Part shown: positions 8,323 to 15,710 of the stretch, piece after piece
How the letters are laid out: the number at the start of each line of letters is the position of its first letter
Position numbering within the stretch: position 1 is the first letter of the stretch
DNA from: AC-51 sp963749895
GTDB lineage: Bacteria > Actinomycetota > UBA4738 > HRBIN12
Assembly (NCBI GenBank): GCA_963749895.1
Contig: CAVVOG010000001.1
Coordinates: 930,001 to 994,000, forward strand
Direction: 5' to 3'
Length of the DNA stretch: 64,000 nt
Made by a program: the position numbers and the translations under genes
Notes under the pieces: generated by a model
What the model was told of the DNA's origin: nothing
The model's database searches: none
What the model saw: the letters and a program-made list of their open reading frames with translations, nothing else

Positions 8323-8880
8323 ATGAACGACCGAAGCACGCGCAACAAGCTCCTGGGCCTCGCGCACGACTACGTCGATGCACATGCGCAGGAGTTCGAC
8401 CCAGCGGACGCCGGCTTGTTCTGGGGGGAGGCCTTGTGCGACGTCCTGGGCGGCGCCGACTACTTGGAGTTCGGTCAGGTGAAGACGGATGCCGGCGAAG
8501 TGCTCTGCGTGTTGCCGGTGTTCGGCGAGCCCGTGCACACACTGCAGTTCACGGCCGAGCAGCTCGGCGCGGTGATCGCGGCGGCCGGCGAGATCCAGGA
8601 CGTCGCCCCGAGATCATCCGAGGCCGTGGTCCCCGGATCGGAGGACTGGATCCTCAGCTTCGCGGTGCAGACCGCGGCCACCCACGCTCCCGACCCCGGT
8701 GGCGTCCGTGGGAATCCGCCGACGCTGGCGGAGGCCCTATCGATCGCGGCGTTCTGGCTCTTGAACACCGGGGGCGGTCTGCTCGATCTCACGGGTACCG
8801 CCCGGCCGCCTCGCCTGAGCTCCACCCCGACCGACGCCGGAGCATCCGGCGTCGAATCCGACGACGACCCAGTGGTGTAG
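8323..8880 (+). CDS. Hypothetical protein of accessory island
   Basis: 185 residues from the ATG at 8323, chosen because AAGGAGGAAG ends just before it. An upstream in-frame ATG at 8296 would place that site inside the gene. The N-terminal ~100 residues are a mixed alpha/beta domain (GLFWGEALCDVLGG, GEVLCVLPVFGEP). The C-terminus is low-complexity and acidic, rich in Ser, Pro and Asp. No family recognised. It lies 57 nt before the HTH-containing gene at 8938 in the same direction. Confidence 0.5.
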   Translation: MNDRSTRNKLLGLAHDYVDAHAQEFDPADAGLFWGEALCDVLGGADYLEFGQVKTDAGEVLCVLPVFGEPVHTLQFTAEQLGAVIAAAGEIQDVAPRSSEAVVPGSEDWILSFAVQTAATHAPDPGGVRGNPPTLAEALSIAAFWLLNTGGGLLDLTGTARPPRLSSTPTDAGASGVESDDDPVV

Positions 8881-8937
8881 CGACGATCTCGACTCGCTAC
8901 ATGGGTTGAGGGCAACACGATCCAGAACTGGAGGCAG

Positions 8938-9987
8938 ATGATGAACAACGACAGCACGTCCTCACGGACGCTCAGTCCGGTACAGCTCAAGGCGATCGCC
9001 CTACGCGTCCAGGGCATGGACGTCACCAAGATCGCGGCCGAGGTCGGCCGCGATCGGACGACCTTGTCGAGGTGGTTCTCGAACGACCCGCTCGTGATCG
9101 AGGAGCTCGCTCGACGCGTCGCGGACCAGTATCAGGCCGAGCTTCAGCAGCACGGGAACCTGCGGACGAAGGCGCTTGGCGTGATCGACGCAGCCTTGGA
9201 TGCGGGAGACGTCAAGGCGGCGCTGGCGATCCTTCGTCTCGGCCCGAAGCAGGGGATCGGCAAGCCGGCCGACGAGGACAGCGCGGCCTCGAACGCCGGC
9301 TCCTTCGGGATCATGCAGGGGCTCGTTGGACAACAGGACATCGAGCAACTGCTCCGCGAGCTCGAGGTCACGCGCCCGTGGCAGATCCACGTGCAGCGCG
9401 TTGCTGAACTGCTTCGAGCCCCGACGCCGGTGTCGGATGTGGAGGGCATCCTCGAACGTCTGCTCCTGCTCGACGACGTGGCCAGAACGGTAGTGAGGGT
9501 CCTTGAGGAGGCGCACGGCGAAGGTCTCGCAGGCTACTCGTCGATGGACGGACGCCAGCAAGGGGTCCTAGTCGGCGACGCGGGCAGCGCGATCGAGGAG
9601 GCGTGGGCGATCGTTGGCGGGGACGATGACGACGCCGACGATCTGAAGTGGCCGGGCGAGGAAGCCGCCGATCGGGTCATCAAGCTGATGGGCAGGGCCC
9701 TCGTCGCGATCCTCGCATCGCTCGAGGGAGCGTCGGAGGCGATTACGGCCGGCGCAGGCGCGGACGGGGCGCGCCTGTCCGCGCGGCTCCTCGCCGCGCG
9801 CGACGCCGCCGGCGTCGTCGTGAACGGCGACGAGCTGCCCACGGTCCAGTCGCTCGCGGACGCCGTGACCACCTTGACGACCGCGTTCTTAGACCTGGTC
9901 GAGGCGCTCGACGAGGGTGCGACGATAGTCGTCGACGCAGCCTGGGCGGGGGCCTCTGGCGGCGGCGAGGGAAGGGCCGACGCGTAG
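8938..9987 (+). CDS. HTH-containing phage-like hypothetical protein
   Basis: 349 residues; tandem ATGs at 8938 and 8941 share a GGAGG site at 8930-8934, whose spacing fits the second ATG better. Residues ~13-47 form a homeodomain-like helix-turn-helix (MDVTKIAAEVGRDRTTLSRW), as in small terminase subunits and phage regulators, followed by a long helix (VADQYQAELQQHG). The rest is helical with acidic linkers and no catalytic motif. A DNA-binding role is likely. The terminase-like link is only a resemblance, since no large terminase or capsid gene is present. Confidence 0.5.
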   Translation: MMNNDSTSSRTLSPVQLKAIALRVQGMDVTKIAAEVGRDRTTLSRWFSNDPLVIEELARRVADQYQAELQQHGNLRTKALGVIDAALDAGDVKAALAILRLGPKQGIGKPADEDSAASNAGSFGIMQGLVGQQDIEQLLRELEVTRPWQIHVQRVAELLRAPTPVSDVEGILERLLLLDDVARTVVRVLEEAHGEGLAGYSSMDGRQQGVLVGDAGSAIEEAWAIVGGDDDDADDLKWPGEEAADRVIKLMGRALVAILASLEGASEAITAGAGADGARLSARLLAARDAAGVVVNGDELPTVQSLADAVTTLTTAFLDLVEALDEGATIVVDAAWAGASGGGEGRADA

Positions 9988-10016
9988 ATCTGTGGCGATC
10001 TGTTGCGATCTGTAGC
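9987..10016. repeat. Three tandem 10-bp repeats GATCTGTNGC
   Basis: GATCTGTGGC, GATCTGTTGC and GATCTGTAGC lie head to tail immediately after the stop of the HTH gene at the edge of the accessory island. The remaining bases to 10270 hold no convincing gene. They could be iteron-like binding sites or simple sequence expansion. Confidence 0.5.
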
Positions 10017-10270
10017 GCCGCGACCTCTGTGAGGCCGCTGCGTAGCTACGCCGTTACCAGACTGGCCGATTCCGTTACCACGGTCGTACGGGCAACACCC
10101 TGACCTGGGCGGTCGGGGATTTCTACCGGCCCGAACCTGGCCGGGGCCGATCTGGACCTCACTGCATCGTCGCCGAGGTCACCACCAGCGCGTGGAAGTG
10201 TAGCGAGTGGAGCGAGGTCCGGACCTGGCAGCGCGGCAACGATCCGGGCCCCCGGAGGATCCATCTCTCG

Positions 10271-10801
10271 ATGGACGAATCCCTGGCGCTCGTGGCTGAA
10301 TCCCTCGGGGAGGGACACGTCGTGGCCGAACCACTCAGTTTCGAGGCGTTCTTCGAGGCTGAGGCACGGACACTGTTCCGGCGTCTGTGCGCCGTGACCG
10401 GGAACTCGGCAGAGGCCGAGGAGATCATGCAGGACGCGTTCCTGGCCATGTGGGAGCGCTGGGACCGCATCGACGGGGTCCGCGATCCGACGGCCTACCT
10501 GTACCGGACCGCGATGAACGTCTTCCGCAAGCGGACCCGCCGGGCCACGCTCGCGCTCCGCCGCACGCTCTCCCCCGCGGCAGAGCCGATCCCGTTCGCC
10601 GAGATCGACATGCAGCAGGACGTCGTTGCCGCGCTCGCCGAGCTCACGCCCCGGCAGCGAGCGGCACTGGTACTGACCGACGTCATGGACTACTCGAGCG
10701 AGGAGGCCGGGCGGGCGCTCGGCGTGAGCGCGGGCACCGTGCGGGGGCTGGCCTCTCGCGCGCGGGCAACACTTCGACGGCAGGTGGGTGAGCAGACATG
10801 A
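10271..10801 (+). CDS. ECF-family RNA polymerase sigma factor
   Basis: 176 residues. Region 2 is at ~25-90 (FEAFFEAEARTLFRRLCAV, EAEEIMQDAFLAMWERW). Region 4 is at ~115-170 with its helix-turn-helix (YSSEEAGRALGVSAGTVRGL) and the LTPRQRAALVL lead-in. It directs RNA polymerase to a small regulon, usually in response to stress. A GTG at 10322 is an alternative start; the ATG at 10271 has GGAGGA about 10 nt upstream. Its TGA overlaps the start of the membrane-anchored partner by 4 bp, the usual layout of an ECF sigma factor with its controlling protein. Confidence 0.85.
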   Translation: MDESLALVAESLGEGHVVAEPLSFEAFFEAEARTLFRRLCAVTGNSAEAEEIMQDAFLAMWERWDRIDGVRDPTAYLYRTAMNVFRKRTRRATLALRRTLSPAAEPIPFAEIDMQQDVVAALAELTPRQRAALVLTDVMDYSSEEAGRALGVSAGTVRGLASRARATLRRQVGEQT

Positions 10802-11865
10802 ACGAGCATCGGGACCTCCTCGAGCAGGTCGGCGAGCGCTTCGCCTTCCCCGACCAGGCGTTCGAGCGCCTCGCGCGCCGACGTGACCGCAAGCATCGGA
10901 ACCAGCGCATCGCGGCGGGTGTGGTCGGGGTCGCGGTCCTCGTGGCCCCGATCTGGGTCGTGATGTCCGGCGAGCCGGCCGAGCGCAGCACCACCCCGGG
11001 TGAGACCGGACCGGTCGTGGCTCCCGAGTACCCCGGCCCCATCGGCATCGTCGGACTGCCCCCGGAGGACGCGATCCCGAGCTCACCGAGCGAGGGATCG
11101 CTCGTCATCGGGGCCATGTTCGGGCACAGCGGGGGTGACCCGGCGAGGTTCGACCTGAACGTGTACGAGGACGGTCGGGTGATCTGGCAGCAGATAGGCG
11201 ATCCCACGGAGGGTGGAGACGGCGGAGCGACCGGATTGATCGAGCAGCGCCTGACGTCCGAGGGGGTAGAGCGCATCAGGTCCGAGGTGCTCTCACTCGA
11301 CCTGTTCGACGACGATCGTCACCTGGTCGGTGGGTTCCTGCCGTACACCGGCACGATCGATGTCCGCGACGGAGATCGGCTCGTTGGGGTCAGCTGGGGC
11401 GATACCGACGGTCGGCTCGGATCGGGGACGTCGGCGACGCCCGAGCAGGCCAACGCACTGAGGGCGCTCGTGGCGCGCCTGGAGGATCTCGCTTCGTGGC
11501 TGCCGGCGAGCGGCTGGGAGGACCAGGAGCTGCGGCCCTACGTGGCGTCCAGGTACTCGGTCTGCTACGAGGCGACGAAGCAGGGTATCGGGGTCGATCG
11601 CGTGCTGAGCTCGCTCCCACCGCCTGTTGAGGCCGTGCTCCGTCCCTTGGACCGGACCGATGGCGCGTACGCCGTCGGTCCCGCGGGCGAATACTGGTGT
11701 TCCACGGTGACGACGGAGCAGGCTCGCGGGCTCGCCGTGCTCCTCGACGCGGCCGACGTCGTCAGCAACGGGGGGGATGTCTTCGGGGTCGTGTACAGGA
11801 CGAGCGATCGCAGACCCGTGCAGACCTTGATCTCGTTCGAGCCACTCCTGCCGCATGCGCCGTGA
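10798..11865 (+). CDS. Membrane-anchored partner of the ECF sigma factor (possible anti-sigma)
   Basis: 355 residues. A basic N-terminal cytoplasmic segment of ~37 residues precedes one TM helix (about 37-56, RIAAGVVGVAVLVAPIWVVM), then a large extracytoplasmic domain with Cys residues near the end. This is the topology of transmembrane anti-sigma factors, although the N-terminus lacks the HxxxCxxC zinc motif. Translational coupling to the sigma gene (ATGA overlap) supports a joint function. The outer domain is unrecognised and might sense an external signal. Confidence 0.6.
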   Translation: MNEHRDLLEQVGERFAFPDQAFERLARRRDRKHRNQRIAAGVVGVAVLVAPIWVVMSGEPAERSTTPGETGPVVAPEYPGPIGIVGLPPEDAIPSSPSEGSLVIGAMFGHSGGDPARFDLNVYEDGRVIWQQIGDPTEGGDGGATGLIEQRLTSEGVERIRSEVLSLDLFDDDRHLVGGFLPYTGTIDVRDGDRLVGVSWGDTDGRLGSGTSATPEQANALRALVARLEDLASWLPASGWEDQELRPYVASRYSVCYEATKQGIGVDRVLSSLPPPVEAVLRPLDRTDGAYAVGPAGEYWCSTVTTEQARGLAVLLDAADVVSNGGDVFGVVYRTSDRRPVQTLISFEPLLPHAP

Positions 11866-11883
11866 CCCGCCCGGATGCGGGTC
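11864..11883 (+). terminator. GC hairpin at end of sigma/partner operon
   Basis: GACCCGC-CCGGAT-GCGGGTC forms a seven-pair stem that starts within the stop codon of the membrane partner gene. No T tract follows, so it may be a weak or rho-assisted terminator. Confidence 0.4.
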
Positions 11884-11940
11884 CGAGCACGCGTTCGTCC
11901 TCACACGCTGCTCGTCGAGACCTGAGGAGGGAGCGTCGAG

Positions 11941-13128
11941 ATGACGTGGATGCGTACCCGGTCGGCTCGAAGCGAGGAGTTGCACCCGGCCCAGAGGCCG
12001 GACCGGCGAGCCCGAACTTCGTTCGGAACCCACCGCGTTGCCCGCGTCCTCTCGGTCTCGGCGCTCGTCGGCGCGGCTTGTAGCCCCTCCTCGCCAGCGA
12101 CGGAACCCAGCGACGCCCCGGCGGACGCGAGCCCCGCGCGGACCTATTCGCTCGGGGGATTCCCGCCGTTCCCCGACGAGCCCCTTCCAGGGTCGATCGC
12201 CGTGAGCCTGCAAGCTGCGCTCGACGCGACCGTCGAGGAGGGCGAGTTCAGCGGGGTCACCGCCGCGATCATCTTCGCCGACCACGGCAGCTGGTCCGGG
12301 GCCGCGGGGTCCGCGGACGGGAACGACCTGACCCCTGACTCGCTGAGCCTCACCCATAGCTCCGGCAAGACCGTCGTCGCCGCCGAGGTCCTCCGGCTGG
12401 CCGAAGAAGGTCTGCTGGACCTCGACGATCTCGCCTCGGAGTACCTCCCGCCGGAACTGCGGTTCTTCGACGCGAACGGGGCCACGATCCGGCAGGTGCT
12501 GGGGATGCGAAGCGGCATCCCGGATCTGCACGAGGCGGACGGCTACTACCCGGCCGAGCAGGCGTCCACTCCCGTCAAGGTGTTCCGGAGGCTGCCCGAG
12601 GCGACGGCTCGGCCGCCGACCCCCGCCGGATACGCAAGCACCAACTACGTCCTGCTCGGAACGATCATCGAGCACGTCACCGGCCGGCCCCTGGCGGAGG
12701 TCCTGCGCTCGGACGTCCTAGACGACCCGAGCCTCGACGGGCTCATCTATACGGTCGAGGACGCGATGGCTTCCGATGGGTGGGGGGTGGAGGCGACGCC
12801 GGGATCCCTGGCACGGTGGGGATACGAGCTGTACGGAGGCTTCGTGCTCTCCGATGCGTCGCTCCGCGAGATGACCGACTTCCAGGGCGAGTGGTACGGG
12901 CTGGGTGTCACGGAACTGTCGAGCGACTACGGCACCCTCGCCATCGGCCACGAGGGAGAGAGCTCCGTCACGACCTGCTGCTCCGTGATCCGCCTCGTGG
13001 CGTTGCCGGAGGAAGGTGTGGTCATCGCGGTCCAGGCGAACACGGCAGCCACGGACCACCCGTACGATGCGTACAACAGCCAGGTGGTTCAGCTGACGCG
13101 CGACCTGAGGGACTCGGCACTGGGGTGA
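11941..13128 (+). CDS. Serine hydrolase of the beta-lactamase/DD-peptidase fold, probably exported
   Basis: 395 residues. After a basic N-terminus and a hydrophobic segment (LSVSALVGAAC, a poor lipobox) comes a beta-lactamase-class-C-like domain: SxxK as SSGK (HSSGKTVVAAEVLRLAEEG), then GYASTNYVLLGTIIEHVTGR where the usual YxN tyrosine is followed by Ala-Ser, and a late HxG as GHEGES. The family includes D-aminopeptidases, esterases and cell-wall peptidases. The Asn-to-Ser change in the second motif makes a true beta-lactamase less likely. It stands alone behind the sigma-factor operon and may be part of its regulon (inference). Confidence 0.75.
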   Translation: MTWMRTRSARSEELHPAQRPDRRARTSFGTHRVARVLSVSALVGAACSPSSPATEPSDAPADASPARTYSLGGFPPFPDEPLPGSIAVSLQAALDATVEEGEFSGVTAAIIFADHGSWSGAAGSADGNDLTPDSLSLTHSSGKTVVAAEVLRLAEEGLLDLDDLASEYLPPELRFFDANGATIRQVLGMRSGIPDLHEADGYYPAEQASTPVKVFRRLPEATARPPTPAGYASTNYVLLGTIIEHVTGRPLAEVLRSDVLDDPSLDGLIYTVEDAMASDGWGVEATPGSLARWGYELYGGFVLSDASLREMTDFQGEWYGLGVTELSSDYGTLAIGHEGESSVTTCCSVIRLVALPEEGVVIAVQANTAATDHPYDAYNSQVVQLTRDLRDSALG

Positions 13129-13148
13129 GGTCCACCGAACAGGGGCGT

Positions 13149-13556
13149 TCAGGGTTCGACGTCGATCGCCTCGCCCGCGAGGGTGAGCCGGATCATCCTG
13201 ACGTCGAGCGAGGGCACGGAGGCGCGCACGCGGTCGGCGGCCCGCCTGAGGTAGCCGACCAGGGCCTCGGTCTCGTCGCCCGGGCTCGCATGGGCGGCAG
13301 AGCCGCCCAGTCGCATGCAGTCCTCGTGGGTGACCAAGATCACGGCGTCGCACGCGTGCAGTCGGGTCGCCAGCGCCAGGGCTTCGGCGGCTCTTCCGGC
13401 CTCCTCGTCGATCGCCAGGCACGCGGCGCCACCGGGCCAGGCCAACAGGTCGGCGTCGCCACGCAGTCCCTCCGCATCGAGGAACCTGCGCAACGGCTCC
13501 ACGAACCGGAAGTCCATGCAGGTCATCACGATGTGACTGCAGGAGGGCGTGAGCAT
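13149..13556 (-). CDS. Beta-carbonic-anhydrase-like protein, short
   Basis: 135 residues. The zinc-site pattern of beta carbonic anhydrases is present: CxDxR as CMDFR near residue 13 and HxxC as HEDC near residue 77, with the beta strand AVILVTHEDC before it. The protein is much shorter than a typical enzyme (~200 residues), as in the small carbonic-anhydrase-like proteins of many bacteria whose activity is often unproven. It converges on the hydrolase gene with a 20-nt gap. Confidence 0.65.
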   Translation of the reverse strand: MLTPSCSHIVMTCMDFRFVEPLRRFLDAEGLRGDADLLAWPGGAACLAIDEEAGRAAEALALATRLHACDAVILVTHEDCMRLGGSAAHASPGDETEALVGYLRRAADRVRASVPSLDVRMIRLTLAGEAIDVEP

Positions 13557-13620
13557 CGGCAGTGAGGCTACCCGAGCAGGCCGGGTTGGCGGCCACGGGC
13601 CACGTGGCCGGAAGGTCCAG

Positions 13621-13695
13621 CGCGCCTGACGGGCTTCGATCCCGCGATCTTCGCCTTGACAGGGCGATGAGGACTCCGGACTCCTCCACAGGCGC
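13621..13695 (-). tRNA. tRNA-Asp (GTC), atypical T loop
   Basis: Read on the minus strand the sequence folds into a full cloverleaf: acceptor GCGCCTG/CAGGCGC, D stem GAGG/CCTC, anticodon stem TCGCC/GGCGA with loop CTGTCAA (anticodon GTC), T stem GCGGG/CCCGT and discriminator G, the aspartate identity base. The T loop is ATCGAAG instead of TTCGAAT, so the T54-A58 pair is lost, and the last D-loop base is T rather than A. CCA is not encoded. It may be a divergent but working gene or one starting to decay. Confidence 0.75.
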
Positions 13696-13732
13696 GTGTT
13701 CGGTTGTGCGTGGCGCCGAGGCGCCGGTCGCG

Positions 13733-13805
13733 TGCCCCCAACGGGATTCGAACCCGTGCTTCCGCCTTGAAAGGGCGGCGTCCTGGGCCGCTAGACGATG
13801 GGGGC
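13733..13805 (-). tRNA. tRNA-Glu (TTC)
   Basis: On the minus strand: acceptor GCCCCCA/TGGGGGC, anticodon stem CCGCC/GGCGG with loop CTTTCAA (anticodon TTC), a standard GGTTCGAATCC T arm and discriminator A; 73 nt, no encoded CCA. It lies 37 bp upstream (minus-strand sense) of tRNA-Asp, so the two are probably processed from one transcript. Confidence 0.92.
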
Positions 13806-13885
13806 GGGTTCAGCCTCCTGCCGAGGGCAGCCGAGGAAGGATACGTTCCCGGTCTGCCCCTGTCACGACCAGCCTGTTCGAGACC

Positions 13886-14200
13886 TCAGCCCTCGATCGC
13901 CAGCCGGACCCCCACCGGGGGACCGGCGCCCGGGGCGACCTCGAGCACGTGACGGACCGCGGGCCGAGGCAGCAGGACCCGCCACGGCCGGAGCCGGATC
14001 ACCCCGATGACCCGGTGCCCCCGATCGAGGAGCACGGCGTCGATCGGGAACCGCATCCCCACGGTGTGCACGGAGCGGCAGCGCTCCAGCAGCAGGGCGT
14101 GGCCCGGCTGGAGATGGGGGCGGCCGAGGAGCCCGCGTCTGCGCTCCCGACGCGTCCGCGGCACCTCGACCGTGAGACGACCGACCGCGATCCGATCCAC
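13886..14200 (-). CDS. DUF192 family protein
   Basis: 104 residues. The core reads RGLLGRPHLQPGHALLLERC, SVHTVGMRFPIDAVLLDRG, matching the small beta-barrel DUF192 family, whose members are often exported; this copy has no signal peptide. Function of the family is unknown. The GTG start at 14200 follows TACCGT by 6 nt, indicating a leaderless transcript. It diverges from the reductase-like gene at 14299. Confidence 0.75.
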   Translation of the reverse strand: MDRIAVGRLTVEVPRTRRERRRGLLGRPHLQPGHALLLERCRSVHTVGMRFPIDAVLLDRGHRVIGVIRLRPWRVLLPRPAVRHVLEVAPGAGPPVGVRLAIEG

Positions 14201-14298
14201 GTCCGCACGGTAGCCCCGGGTGCCGACACGGGTGGCGCCGGGACGCGGTTCGGGGTAGGAACGGGCATGACCGACGGCCCGGGTCCCGGGGACGCCAC

Positions 14299-14850
14299 GT
14301 GACCCGCCTTTCCGTGTTCATCGCGACGAGCGTCGACGGTTCCATCGCCGCGGCCGACGGGTCGCTGGCCTGGCTCGAAGGCCGAGCGCGCGACGACGAG
14401 GACTACGGCTTCGACGCGTTCATCGGCTCGGTCGACGCGGTCGCGATGGGGCGGGGGACGTACGACCACATCGCCTCGATCGATCCGCTCCCGTACGGTG
14501 CCCGTCCGGTGTTCGTGTTCACGCACCACCCGCCCGCTCCACGGGACGGCGTGACGTTCTGGGACCTCGCGCCGCGGGCGGCGCTCGAGCGGTGGCGTGA
14601 TCTCGGCTACGGACGTGTGTACGTGGACGGTGGCCGCGTGATCAGCGACTTCCTCGCCGTCGGGCTGATCGACGATCTGGTGATCACGACCGCCCCCGTG
14701 GTCCTGGGCGACGGGAGACCGCTGTTCCATCCGCATGCTCGGACGACCGGGCTCGCGCTCGTCGACGTGCGGAGCTGGCCGAGCGGGTTCGTCCAACGGA
14801 CGTACGCGCGGTGGGCCGGGCAGGATTCGAACCCGCGACACGAGGGTTAA
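14299..14850 (+). CDS. RibD C-terminal / dihydrofolate-reductase-like protein
   Basis: 183 residues with the fold signatures of the RibD C-terminal family: LSVFIATSVDGSIA at the start, DAVAMGRGTYDHI in the middle, YVDGGRVISDFL and DDLVITTAPVVLGDG later. Members reduce pterin or flavin-pathway substrates with NADPH; this copy stands alone without riboflavin genes, so the substrate is unknown. Its last 13 codons (AGQDSNPRHEG) are the antisense of the 3' half of tRNA-Lys, so the natural C-terminus was probably extended when the stop moved into the tRNA. Confidence 0.75.
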   Translation: MTRLSVFIATSVDGSIAAADGSLAWLEGRARDDEDYGFDAFIGSVDAVAMGRGTYDHIASIDPLPYGARPVFVFTHHPPAPRDGVTFWDLAPRAALERWRDLGYGRVYVDGGRVISDFLAVGLIDDLVITTAPVVLGDGRPLFHPHARTTGLALVDVRSWPSGFVQRTYARWAGQDSNPRHEG

Positions 14851-14886
14851 AAGCCCCCTGCTCTAACCAGGCTGAGCTACCGGCCC
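14812..14886 (-). tRNA. tRNA-Lys (TTT)
   Basis: On the minus strand: acceptor GGGCCGG/CCGGCCC, D stem GCTC/GAGC, anticodon stem GGGGG/CCCTC with loop CTTTTAA (anticodon TTT), T arm GCGGG-TTCGAAT-CCTGC and discriminator A. No encoded CCA. Its 3' 39 nt lie antisense to the end of the reductase-like coding sequence. Confidence 0.93.
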
Positions 14887-14962
14887 CGCGACGATGCTAC
14901 GGGAACCGACCGGGGTCCCCCGCGCGTCCCACGCTCGGACCTTCCCCCCGAAGGAGGACGAG

Positions 14963-15673
14963 ATGAAGCGAGCATCGCTCGTGGTCGCGGGGTTCCTGGT
15001 GGGCGCGGTGCTCGCCCTGCAGGTGCCCGTGACCGCTCAGCCGGCGGACGACGAACCGTTCCGCCGCACGATCACCGTCAACGGCACCTCGACGATCACC
15101 GTCGACCCCGACGAGGCCGTGATCCGTCTCGGCGTCAGGACCCAAGCGGACCGGGCCCAGGAGGCGATGGACCTGAACTCTCAGAAGATGCAGAAGGTCC
15201 TCGACGCGCTGCGACGGCTCGGTCTGGGGGACGACGACCTCGCGACGAGCCTGATCGAGCTGTACCCGCGCTACGACGATCGCGGTGAGACCGTGGTCGG
15301 CTACGACGCGGCGAACGAGGTCGAGGTGACGATCGACGATCTCGGGTCGGTCGGTCAGGTGATCGACACCGCGGTCGACGCCGGCGCCAACGTCGCGGGC
15401 GGGATCACCTTCCGCGTGTCCGACGCGAACGAGGGACTCGACGACGCGCTCGCCGACGCCGTGCGCGACGCGCGCGGGAAGGCCGAGACGATGGCGTCCG
15501 CGGCCGACGCCGGGATCGGCGACGTCGTGACGATCGTCGAGGTCTCGCAGGGTCAGCCGGGCCCGTACTACGCGGAGCGTGTCGCGTACGCGGCGGCCGA
15601 CGCGGCCGTCCCGGTCGAGACGCCCACGATCGAGACGGCCGTCTCGGTCGAGGTGACCTGGCAGCTCACGTGA
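14963..15673 (+). CDS. Secreted SIMPL-domain (DUF541) protein
   Basis: 236 residues from the ATG at 14963, behind AAGGAGG at 14951-14957. A signal peptide (residues 1-27, hydrophobic core LVVAGFLVGAVLALQV, cleavage near TAQ-PAD) precedes one SIMPL domain: ITVNGTSTITVDPDEAVIRL, then DLATSLIELYPRYDD and the conserved GITFRVSD...ARGKAETMA helix. Family members are periplasmic or cell-wall proteins of poorly known function. It stands alone and converges on nadE with a shared terminator. Confidence 0.85.
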   Translation: MKRASLVVAGFLVGAVLALQVPVTAQPADDEPFRRTITVNGTSTITVDPDEAVIRLGVRTQADRAQEAMDLNSQKMQKVLDALRRLGLGDDDLATSLIELYPRYDDRGETVVGYDAANEVEVTIDDLGSVGQVIDTAVDAGANVAGGITFRVSDANEGLDDALADAVRDARGKAETMASAADAGIGDVVTIVEVSQGQPGPYYAERVAYAAADAAVPVETPTIETAVSVEVTWQLT

Positions 15674-15686
15674 GCACGACCACCGT

Positions 15687-15710
15687 CGGGCGGGGCGTCA
15701 GCCCCGCCCG
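15687..15710. terminator. Bidirectional GC hairpin between SIMPL gene and nadE
   Basis: CGGGCGGGGC-GTCA-GCCCCGCCCG, a perfect ten-pair stem with a four-base loop placed between two converging genes and reaching into the nadE stop region. It lacks a T tract in either direction, common in high-GC actinobacteria. Confidence 0.65.

Noticed and set aside
10081..10145. Short plus-strand stretch reading GNTLTWAVGDFYRP, reminiscent of an Rhs repeat
   Set aside because: Too short, lacks YD repeats on either side and shares no sequence with the Rhs copies at 32823 and 34477.
11941..13128. Beta-lactamase conferring drug resistance
   Set aside because: The SxxK and HxG motifs fit the broad serine-hydrolase family, but the YxN position is changed and the protein resembles generic DD-peptidase/esterase relatives.
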